Below, piece after piece: positions 6,858 through 12,287 of a DNA stretch of 12,287 bases. The stretch comes from a bacterium. Lineage in GTDB: Bacteria; Planctomycetota; J058; JAJDCP01. The stretch spans positions 1 through 12,287 of the forward strand of contig JAUIEM010000305.1 in NCBI GenBank assembly GCA_030428695.1, given 5' to 3'. A model generated the notes under the pieces. That model was not told where the DNA came from. It ran no database searches and was given only the letters and a program-made list of their open reading frames with translations. A program made the translations under genes and the position numbers. The stretch's first letter is position 1; the number at the start of each line of letters is the position of its first letter.

Positions 6858-9026
6858 TCAAGTCCGTGTAGAACCCTGCGACGGCGCGCCGCCGTCGGTG
6901 TCGGAAGCTGCGAGCACGCCGTCGACCACCTGCAGCAGCGCCTCGTGCAGGCCGCTCTCGGCGACGACGTACAGGCGGAAGCGCCCCGCCGCGCGCTCGA
7001 CGTCGCGCGTGGCGACCCGCGCCCCCGCTTCCTCCGCGACGAGCAGGCCGGCGGCGACATCGTACGGCTCGGCGGTGACGAGGGCCGCCTGGTTCCCGCA
7101 GCCGGAGACCATCGCGCACATCATCGCCGCCGAGCCGCTCGAGCGCCACACTGCGCCCGCCTCGAGCAGCGCCGCGAGCAGGGGCAGGCGGAAGCGCCCG
7201 AGCCCGCGCATCGAGACGTCGATCAGCGCCCCTCGCAGGCCGGGGCCGTCGCCGGCTCCCCGCGGGCTCTCCGGCAGCCGCAGCCGGGTCTCGCGTCCGT
7301 CGGCGCCGATCAGGTAGGCACCGTGACCGCGCTCGGCCCAGTAGGTCTCGCCGTGGGCGGGCAGAGCGACGACGGCGTCGGTGGTGCGCCAGCCCTCGGC
7401 CCACGCCTGGTGGGCGAGGGAGACCGCGAAGTTCTTGTGCCCGGCGAGGAAGTTCCGGGTGCCGTCGATCGGATCGACCAGCCACCGGCACGCCGCTGCC
7501 GACGTCCGGTCCGTGGGACCCTCTTCGCCGACGAAGGGGGTGCCGGGGAAGTGCTGGTCGAGCACCGTGCGCACCGCCTTCTGCACCTCCTCGTCGACCT
7601 CGCTGACCGGCCCCTTGCCGTCGTCACGGGACGCGACCGGCGTCCGGAACTTCGCGAGCGCGAGCCTCCGGGCCGGCACGAGGGCCTCGAGCAGGGCGGC
7701 GATGCGGCCGTAGTGGGCTCCCCCGCGCAGGTTCGTGGTCGGCATGTCCCAGATCGGTTTCAGCACCTTGATGTCCGGGTTGCGGGCGTAGTCGCCGACC
7801 AGCGCACCGAGATAGCGCTCGAGCTCGCGGGCGAGGTCACCATAGTGGCGCAGCCAGGCCTCCCGTCCGTCCGGGAAGGCGTAGCTCTTGTTCAGCAGCT
7901 GCTGGAAGTAGCGCACCTCGCGGGGCTCGCTGAGCTGCGCGAGGTCGAGCTCGCCGCGCACGAGCCGGGCGAGGGTACGGGAGCGGTGGGCGAGGAGCTC
8001 CTCGCAGGCGCGCCGGTGGCTCTCCCACTCCTCGACGGTGCGGATCGAGCCGAACACCTCCGACAGCAGGTAGCCGGCGACCATGCCGACCGACAGGTTG
8101 CGCCCGTACTTCGGGTCGTACAGCCAGGCGTAGAAGCGCAGGCTCTCGTCGAGCAGGGCGAGGTAGCGCCGCAGGGAGCCCTCGAGCTGCTCGACCGACA
8201 GGCAGGGGATCGGCGTGATCACCCGGTCGGGGATGCGCTCCTCCTCGAACAGCACCGGGATGCGCCGCCCGGCGGGATCTACGAGCTTCGGCCCGTGGAC
8301 GTAGATCGTCGAGCACACGTCGCGGTTGGTGTGGCCGGTCTCGGCGTTGGTCTCGACGTAGTGCGGCGCCTCGAGGCCCTGGGCGTAGGTCTGCCCGGGC
8401 ACGAAGGTCAGCGAGCCCTTGCGCTCGAGGGCGGCGGTGCCGAGGAAGCGCTGGTGCAGCACCCCCTCCGCGTCGCGCAGATAGCCGCTGTAGGCGTGGA
8501 AGCGCAGGGTCTCGGCGCCCTCCCGCGGAGCGCAGGCGATCCCCGGCGCGTCGGCGGCGCGCACGGCGTACAGGTGGTTGGTCAGCTCCCCGGTGATGGG
8601 CGAGCTCGCCATCTCGAAGCGGTGCAGGTGGATGCGCTCGGCCGCCAGCTCCTGCGGGGTGCGCCAGTAGACGTGCAGGCGCAGCTTGAAGCCCCCCGGC
8701 TCGTGGTGCAGGACCAGCTTGTCGAAGCCGATCGGGTGCGGGTAGGAGCTCCGGGCGATGCGCTCGAGCGCCTGCTCGTCCTCGAGGATGCCGGCGACGA
8801 GCGCGCGCACGAGGCGCTTGTCCGCAAAGGCCGAGACGACGCGCCGCAGGCCGGCGATGTCGCCCTGGCGGTGGCCCGCGAAGTAGCGGCGGAGGAGGCC
8901 GACGGCCGCGTCCAGCCCCGGTGCCCGGGCGAGCTGGAGCAGCGGCTCGCGCAGATCTTCGCGGCCGGAGGCGAGCAGGTCGTCGAGGACCTCGCGCTGC
9001 TTGTCGCCCGCCCCGGCGTACCCCAT
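6858..9026 (-). CDS. Cupin-like / helical N-terminal region fused to an inositol-monophosphatase-family phosphatase
   Basis: A 722-residue protein. ATG 9026-9024 lies 1 nt after the stop of the selenoprotein gene (TGAGATG) and has no Shine-Dalgarno of its own, so translation is probably coupled. C-terminal residues about 450-705 are a complete IMPase-family domain. They show GPVSEVDEEV (472-481), the metal-binding GEEG (Glu501/Glu502), DPIDGTRNF (518-526, Asp518 and Asp521) and PYDVAAGLLVAEEAG (654-668, Asp656). All lithium/magnesium-site acids are present, so a Mg-dependent phosphomonoesterase or bisphosphate nucleotidase is expected; the substrate is not evident. Residues about 95-250 look like a cupin: IHLHRFEMASSPITGEL (132-148, His133, His135) followed by FVPGQTYAQGLEAPHYVET (His222) and STIYVHGP. 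Residues 270-450 are helical and unrecognised. IMPases are usually 250-280 residues, so this is an unusual fusion. It is cytoplasmic, with no signal peptide. Confidence 0.85.
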   Translation of the reverse strand: MGYAGAGDKQREVLDDLLASGREDLREPLLQLARAPGLDAAVGLLRRYFAGHRQGDIAGLRRVVSAFADKRLVRALVAGILEDEQALERIARSSYPHPIGFDKLVLHHEPGGFKLRLHVYWRTPQELAAERIHLHRFEMASSPITGELTNHLYAVRAADAPGIACAPREGAETLRFHAYSGYLRDAEGVLHQRFLGTAALERKGSLTFVPGQTYAQGLEAPHYVETNAETGHTNRDVCSTIYVHGPKLVDPAGRRIPVLFEEERIPDRVITPIPCLSVEQLEGSLRRYLALLDESLRFYAWLYDPKYGRNLSVGMVAGYLLSEVFGSIRTVEEWESHRRACEELLAHRSRTLARLVRGELDLAQLSEPREVRYFQQLLNKSYAFPDGREAWLRHYGDLARELERYLGALVGDYARNPDIKVLKPIWDMPTTNLRGGAHYGRIAALLEALVPARRLALAKFRTPVASRDDGKGPVSEVDEEVQKAVRTVLDQHFPGTPFVGEEGPTDRTSAAACRWLVDPIDGTRNFLAGHKNFAVSLAHQAWAEGWRTTDAVVALPAHGETYWAERGHGAYLIGADGRETRLRLPESPRGAGDGPGLRGALIDVSMRGLGRFRLPLLAALLEAGAVWRSSGSAAMMCAMVSGCGNQAALVTAEPYDVAAGLLVAEEAGARVATRDVERAAGRFRLYVVAESGLHEALLQVVDGVLAASDTDGGAPSQGSTRT

Positions 9027-9027
9027 C

Positions 9028-9282
9028 TCAGGTCGCGACGGTCCGCGCTTTCAGGGTGGCGATCACGTCCTCGGCGAGCGGCCAGCCGCCGCCGAGGATG
9101 CGCTTGAAGAAGCCGCGCTCGCGGGTCGCGATGACCTCGCCCTGATGTTCGACGTCGTACTGTCCGATGTTGCCCTCGACGATCTCGACCTCGGCCCCGA
9201 GCGCCTTCTCGATGTCGGCGGCAAGACTTGCCGCCCGCGCTTTGTAGCCTCAGCTGGTGCAGTAGCGGATGGTCACCTTCAT
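9028..9282 (-). CDS. SelT/SelW/SelH-type (Rdx) selenoprotein with in-frame UGA at codon 11
   Basis: ATG 9282-9280 is preceded by GGGAGGA (complement of 9290-9296), 8 nt from GGAGG. The frame reads MKVTIRYCTS, then TGA at 9252-9250, and continues as GYKARAASLAADIEKALGAE and onward to TVAT and a TGA at 9030-9028. Decoding the internal TGA as selenocysteine gives 84 residues with Cys8-Thr-Ser-Sec11. This is the CxxU redox motif of the Rdx family at its usual place after the first beta strand. Downstream residues also fit: GNIGQYDV (strand), GEVIATRERGFF and GGGWPLAEDVIATLK. Length is typical (80-95). The family has a thioredoxin-like fold and is thought to serve thiol redox reactions in the cytoplasm. 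An ordinary gene caller would stop at codon 10 or miss the gene. The SECIS hairpin and coupled downstream gene support real read-through. A pseudogene is the main alternative; there are no other frame defects. Confidence 0.88.
9217..9252 (-). promoter_or_regulatory. Sec UGA codon and bacterial SECIS hairpin
   Basis: UGA is at 9252-9250. The transcript then forms GGCGGCAAG-U-CUUGCCGCC (9235-9217), a perfect 9-bp inverted repeat around one base. Realistically this is a 6-7 bp GC stem with loop AAGUCUU or AGUCU. The apical G and U are 23 and 24 nt after the UGA, inside the roughly 16-37 nt window reported for bacterial SECIS elements. The GUCU loop resembles that of Escherichia coli fdhF. SelB would bind here to insert selenocysteine. 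A bulged U like that of fdhF is not evident. Confidence 0.75.
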
Positions 9283-9347
9283 CGCCGAATCCTCCCGGTG
9301 GATGCTGACCTTGCTGGTGTAAGAGAACTTGTTCGCGACCGGACGAC

Positions 9348-9437
9348 GGGAGGTGAACCCCTCCCCTACCTCGGTGTCGTGCGCTTCCTGTACCCGCTTG
9401 GCTCCTTGCTCGGGTAGGGGCGGGTTCACCCCCGCCC
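9348..9437. repeat. Two inverted copies of a palindromic unit (REP/BIME-like) upstream of the selenoprotein gene
   Basis: Left unit: GGGAGG-TGAACC-CCTCCC (9348-9365). Right unit: GGGCGGG-TTCACC-CCCGCCC (9418-9437). Each folds into a hairpin with a 6-nt loop. The units are also inverted copies of each other: GGTGAACCCCTCCCCTACC (9352-9370) pairs with GGTAGGGGCGGGTTCACC (9413-9430) apart from the variable centre. The A-T to C-G difference inside the stems is compensatory. A third option pairs TACCCG (9391-9396) with CGGGTA (9411-9416). The 234-bp gap between ksgA and the selenoprotein gene otherwise holds a short GC hairpin at 9491-9505 and no gene. Confidence 0.8.
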
Positions 9438-9516
9438 GCCGGCTGGGAGAGAACTCCTCCCGAGGTCGACACGCCCCGGCTTGTGTGGTACCCGCTCCGC
9501 GCGGGACCTGCAAGGC

Positions 9517-10389
9517 TCAGCCCGCCAGGAGCGTCCGCGCGACCTCGCAGAAGGCCGCGACCTCCACGGTCTCGACCCGGGCCTTGGCGTCGATGCCCGC
9601 CGCGGCGAAGGCCGCGAGCACCTGCGCCTTGCTCCACGGCAGATCGCGGGCGCTCTTGCTCGCCTTGCTGAGGGTCTTGCGCCGGTAGCAGAACAGGCTG
9701 CGCACCAGCTTCTTGACCGCCTCGTACAGCGCACGCGGGACCGCCTGCTCCGCGGGCAGCCGCTCGATGCCGGCGATCGCGGAGACGACCTGGGGCTGGG
9801 GCCAGAAGCAGCTCGGGTTGACGCTCTTGAGCAGCGCGCAGCGGGCGAGCAGCTGCATCAGGATGCTCGGCACGCCGTAGGCCTTGCTGCCGGGGCCGGC
9901 TTCCCAGCGCTGGCAGACCTCCTTCTGCACCATCACCACCGCCCGCGACAGCCACGGGTCCTCCGCCTCGAGCAGGGCGAGCAGCAGCGGCGAGGCGCAG
10001 TTGTAGGGCAGGTTGGCAGCGAGCACGAAGTCGCCGGCCCCCGCCTCGCGCAGCGCACTGGTCACCGGCTCGGCGAGGGCGGACTTCTTACGCAGGCAGT
10101 CGCCCGCGACCAGGGTCAGGTTGGCGTGGGAAGCGAGCCGCTCGCGCGCGACGACGAGCAGGCGCTCGTCGATCTCGACGCTGACGACGTGCCCGGCGCT
10201 CTGGACCAGCTCCTGGGTCAGCTGACCGAGGCCCGTGCCGACCTCGAGCACGACGGTGCTCGCGTCGAGGCGGGCCTGCTCGGCGACGTAGCGCCGCAGA
10301 TTCCCGTCGACGAGGAAGTTCTGTCCGTGCTCCTTGCGGGCGTAGAGGTTGCGCTCGGCGAGGAGGGTCTGCAGCTCGCGCTTGTTCAT
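9517..10389 (-). CDS. ksgA: 16S rRNA (adenine1518-N6/adenine1519-N6)-dimethyltransferase RsmA/KsgA
   Basis: A 290-residue protein, slightly longer than the usual ~270. It uses S-adenosylmethionine to dimethylate two adjacent adenines in the helix-45 loop of 16S rRNA late in small-subunit assembly. Motifs: KEHGQNFLVD (19-28); SAM-binding VLEVGTGLGQLTQEL (47-61); SVEIDERL with Glu72 for the ribose; GDC with Asp97; catalytic NLPY (126-129); VQKEVCQR (154-161); FWPQPQVVSAI (195-205); and SLFCYRRKTL (231-240), all in family order. Its ATG (10389-10387) overlaps the stop of the AMMECR1-family gene as ATGA, with no good ribosome site of its own, so translation is probably coupled. The 234-bp downstream gap suggests ksgA ends this operon. 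KsgA and Dim1 are one family, and the bacterial motifs and context favour KsgA. Confidence 0.96.
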   Translation of the reverse strand: MNKRELQTLLAERNLYARKEHGQNFLVDGNLRRYVAEQARLDASTVVLEVGTGLGQLTQELVQSAGHVVSVEIDERLLVVARERLASHANLTLVAGDCLRKKSALAEPVTSALREAGAGDFVLAANLPYNCASPLLLALLEAEDPWLSRAVVMVQKEVCQRWEAGPGSKAYGVPSILMQLLARCALLKSVNPSCFWPQPQVVSAIAGIERLPAEQAVPRALYEAVKKLVRSLFCYRRKTLSKASKSARDLPWSKAQVLAAFAAAGIDAKARVETVEVAAFCEVARTLLAG

Positions 10390-10940
10390 CGGTCGCGCGC
10401 GCCCGACTCGGAGAAGACCTCGCAGGAGAAGGCCTCGATGCTCGCGTCGCGCCAGGCGTCGGTGGGCAGGCCGGCCTTGACGCAGGTCTGGGCGAGGAAG
10501 GTCGGGACGTCCCAGCCGCGCTCGCTCGCGACCTGGGGAAGCAGCAGCCCGCGCTTGTCGCCGCGGCTGATGATCAGGCCGTCGCGGCCGACCTCGAGCT
10601 CGGCGACGTCGCGCACCTGCCGTGTCGGGCTGAGCAGCGAGATCTCGACGTGCAGCTCCGGCAGCTCGTCGGCGGCGACCGGAGGGAAGCGGTGGTCCTG
10701 GCTGGCGGCCATCCGGGCCAGGTGCAGGATCTGTTCGGCGAGCGGCTTGCGCGGCTCGATCCAGCCGAGGCAGCCGCGCAGCTCGGCGCCCCGGTGCAGC
10801 GTGACGAAGGAGCCGTAGCGCTGGCGGAAGGCGTCGCCTTCCGGCAGCGCGGGCGTGGGGCTGTCTTGCAGGTGGGAGGTGATGCTCGCCCGGGCGAGGC
10901 GCAGGAGGTCCTGCTGTTGCTCTGCCGTAAGCAGGCTCAT
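10386..10940 (-). CDS. AMMECR1-family protein (AmmeMemoRadiSam system protein A type)
   Basis: A 184-residue protein. The AMMECR1 domain fills nearly the whole length. It has YGSFVTLHRGAELRGCLGWI (42-61) with the diagnostic LRGCLG(W/T)IEP motif, then LPELHVEISLLSP (93-105), GLIISRGDKRGLLLPQVASE (121-140) with W143, FLAQTCVKAGLP (148-159) and W163. The family's biochemical function is unproven. In many bacteria and archaea it is encoded with a Memo-like protein and a radical-SAM protein; neither is inside this window. The gene overlaps both neighbours by ATGA: its ATG (10940-10938) overlaps the stop of the repeat-rich membrane protein gene, and its own stop overlaps the ksgA start. This tight coupling with a ribosome-assembly enzyme hints at a shared need for the products but does not reveal a role. 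Confidence 0.92.
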   Translation of the reverse strand: MSLLTAEQQQDLLRLARASITSHLQDSPTPALPEGDAFRQRYGSFVTLHRGAELRGCLGWIEPRKPLAEQILHLARMAASQDHRFPPVAADELPELHVEISLLSPTRQVRDVAELEVGRDGLIISRGDKRGLLLPQVASERGWDVPTFLAQTCVKAGLPTDAWRDASIEAFSCEVFSESGARDR

Positions 10941-12287
10941 TCCGGGAACAGACCCGCTTCGATCGACTTGTCGACGGCCGTCCCGAGGCTCTCGAGCACG
11001 GCGTCCTTGTCCTGCTGGCTCGGACCGGAATCCTCGACGAACAGCTTGTAGCCTCCGAAGCCGAGCACCGCGAGCAGGACGAGGATCACGGCGATCATCG
11101 GCAGCGGCGACTTCTTCGCCGGCGCCTCTTCTTCCGGCTCCGCGCCGAGCGCGCGGTGCGGACCGGAGACCCGCCGACGCGCCGCCGCGACCGCGTCGTA
11201 CTCCGGCTCGGTCGGCGCGCGACGGAGCGGGCCGATGTCCTCGGAGTCGGGCAGGGTCGGCGAGGTCTGGAAATCGGCCGCGTTGGCCTGGGTACGCTTG
11301 AGCGGCTGGATGTCCTCGGCGTCGACGAGGGTCTGGGCCGACTGGAAGCCGGCCGGGTCGTCCTTCGCGTCCTCTTCCGCCAACGCCGCCGCGTAGTCGG
11401 TCTCTTCCGGGATCGTGCGGGCCAGCTGGAAGGCGCGCTTCTCCTCGTGGGCCTCTTCGATCTGCGGCACGGGCCGCTCGGGCATCGTGCGCATCGCCTG
11501 GAAGCTCGCGCGGTGCTTGGCGGTCTCGGCGTCCTGTTCCTCTTCCTCGTCGTCGAGGTTCGGAGCCTCCATGTCGACCATCGTGCGCATGGCCTGGAAG
11601 TTCTGCCGCTCGTCCTGTTCCTCGTCCTCGTCCTCGTCTTCGAAGCTCGGGGCCTCCATGTCGACCATGGTCTTCGCGGCCTGGAAGCCCGCCTTGCGGA
11701 CCGCCATGTCGACCTCGCCGGAGCGGAACTCGCTGAAGCCTTCCTCGTCCGGCTCGATCAGGGTCTGCGCGGCCTGGAAGCGCTTGGCGTCGTCACTCAG
11801 CGCGAAGTCGGGCTCTTCGCCGCTGAACACGTCGACTTCGCTGGGGACGCGGAACTCGGCCGACTTGAAGCCGGCGGGCTTCTCGTCCCCGGCCTCGGGC
11901 TCTTCCGTCCGGGCCCGGGCGGGCGCGGCCTTTTCGCCGCCCTTGTACTCGGGGATCTTGAACTCGGCCGACTTGAAGCCCTCGGGCTTGTCGTCCTTCT
12001 CGTCGGCGGGCTCGGGCTCGGGCGGCGGCTTGCCGTCCTGCAGGAACTCGGGGATCTTGAACTCGGCCGACTTCGACTTCTTCTTCTTCCCGGGAGCGTC
12101 GCCTGCGGCCGCCGGCTCGGACAGCGCGTCCTCTTCGTCCTCTTCGTCGGCGAGGAAGTTGGGGACCGCGAACTCCGCCGTCTTGCGCCGCTCGGGCACG
12201 GCCTGCAGCTCGGAGCTGCTCTCTTCTTCGGTCAGGAAGTTGGGGACCGCGAACTCCGCCGTCTTGTTCCGCGGCGTCTCGGGCACG
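10937..12287 (-). CDS. Acidic repeat protein with C-terminal membrane anchor (5' truncated by window edge)
   Basis: At least 449 residues, open to the edge. GTG at 12286-12284 is the Val of a repeated VPE segment, not a start, so the N-terminus is missing. Numbering here begins at that Val. Five copies of K(T/S)AEF(A/K/R)(V/I)P occur at 8, 35, 72, 105 and 141. Seven copies of FQxxxT(M/L/I)x(D/E) follow, starting at 170, 201, 230, 262, 286, 314 and 339, separated by Asp/Glu-rich linkers. A basic stretch (KKSPLP) precedes one hydrophobic helix (about 397-415), then a 34-residue tail ending GLFPE. This predicts a long, disordered cytoplasmic region anchored in the inner membrane with a short periplasmic tail. 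I do not recognise a named family. The regular Thr-x-x-Asp/Glu sites suggest phosphorylation and docking (inference). It is the first visible gene of the unit with the AMMECR1-family gene and ksgA. Confidence 0.85.
   Translation of the reverse strand, partial: VPETPRNKTAEFAVPNFLTEEESSSELQAVPERRKTAEFAVPNFLADEEDEEDALSEPAAAGDAPGKKKKSKSAEFKIPEFLQDGKPPPEPEPADEKDDKPEGFKSAEFKIPEYKGGEKAAPARARTEEPEAGDEKPAGFKSAEFRVPSEVDVFSGEEPDFALSDDAKRFQAAQTLIEPDEEGFSEFRSGEVDMAVRKAGFQAAKTMVDMEAPSFEDEDEDEEQDERQNFQAMRTMVDMEAPNLDDEEEEQDAETAKHRASFQAMRTMPERPVPQIEEAHEEKRAFQLARTIPEETDYAAALAEEDAKDDPAGFQSAQTLVDAEDIQPLKRTQANAADFQTSPTLPDSEDIGPLRRAPTEPEYDAVAAARRRVSGPHRALGAEPEEEAPAKKSPLPMIAVILVLLAVLGFGGYKLFVEDSGPSQQDKDAVLESLGTAVDKSIEAGLFPE
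12153..12266 (-). repeat. Direct 33-bp DNA repeat, period 81 bp, in the repeat-protein gene
   Basis: Identical 33-bp copies lie at 12153-12185 and 12234-12266 and encode KTAEFAVPNFL. The flanking CTCGGGCACG (encoding VPE) also recurs at 12191-12200 and 12278-12287, so the duplicated unit is larger than the exact core. This supports recent tandem duplication and continuation of the ORF beyond the window. Confidence 0.9.

Noticed and set aside
9491..9505. CCCGC/GCGGG hairpin just after ksgA as intrinsic terminator
   Set aside because: Only a 5-bp stem, and no U-tract follows in the transcript.
9253..9513. An 87-residue minus-strand ORF ending at the internal TGA
   Set aside because: The first 77 residues are non-coding leader with the inverted repeats in frame; only the last ten belong to the selenoprotein, which continues past the TGA.
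12284..12286. GTG as the start of the repeat-rich protein
   Set aside because: It is the Val of a repeated VPE segment that occurs again internally, and no upstream sequence is available; the ORF runs off the window.

Overview
The window is a GC-rich stretch (roughly 70 percent by eye) of a bacterial chromosome, densely packed with genes and with strong G/C bias at third codon positions. The content suits a myxobacterial or deltaproteobacterial-type lineage, but no marker in the window proves the phylum. Pointers are an Uma2-family protein with a coiled-coil tail, a Cys-rich 'RWEDM...RVRQC' small membrane protein, a SelW-like selenoprotein, a sigma-54-like promoter and a repeat-rich acidic membrane-anchored protein.

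Layout. Positions 1-3514 hold four plus-strand genes: the acidic C-terminal tail of an unidentified protein (1-141), an Uma2-family PD-(D/E)xK protein with a 21-bp tandem repeat (222-1025), an M14/aspartoacylase-type zinc deacylase (1112-2116) and an alpha/beta hydrolase (2285-3514) preceded by a sigma-54-like promoter. Everything after 3514 is on the minus strand and meets the plus-strand block tail to tail across only 9 bp. Reading in the direction of transcription (right to left), the genes are: a repeat-rich membrane-anchored protein running off the right edge (10937-12287), an AMMECR1-family protein (10386-10940), KsgA/RsmA 16S rRNA dimethyltransferase (9517-10389), a SelT/SelW/SelH-type selenoprotein with an in-frame UGA (9028-9282), a cupin-like plus inositol-monophosphatase fusion (6858-9026), an unrecognised 142-residue protein (6306-6734), an AI-2E family membrane protein with a long C-terminal extension ending in an ASCH-like domain (4056-6203) and the Cys-rich single-pass membrane protein (3524-3991).

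How they fit together. The repeat protein, AMMECR1 protein and ksgA overlap by ATGA at both junctions and look like one translationally coupled operon. A 234-bp gap containing two inverted copies of a palindromic unit separates ksgA from the selenoprotein gene. The selenoprotein ORF is interrupted at codon 11 by TGA in a Cys-x-x-Sec motif. A perfect 9-bp inverted repeat with a GU-containing apical loop follows at the distance expected of a bacterial SECIS. The normal stop of this gene is 1 nt from the ATG of the cupin-IMPase fusion, which has no Shine-Dalgarno sequence of its own. Translation of that large enzyme may therefore depend on selenocysteine read-through upstream.

Most novel points: the hidden selenoprotein and its coupling to the IMPase fusion; an array of seven regularly built FQxxxT(M/L/I)x(D/E) motifs that look like phosphothreonine docking sites; and the AI-2E/ASCH-like fusion. 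No tRNA, rRNA, CRISPR array, transposase or phage gene was found, and no gene-free stretch exceeds 300 bp.
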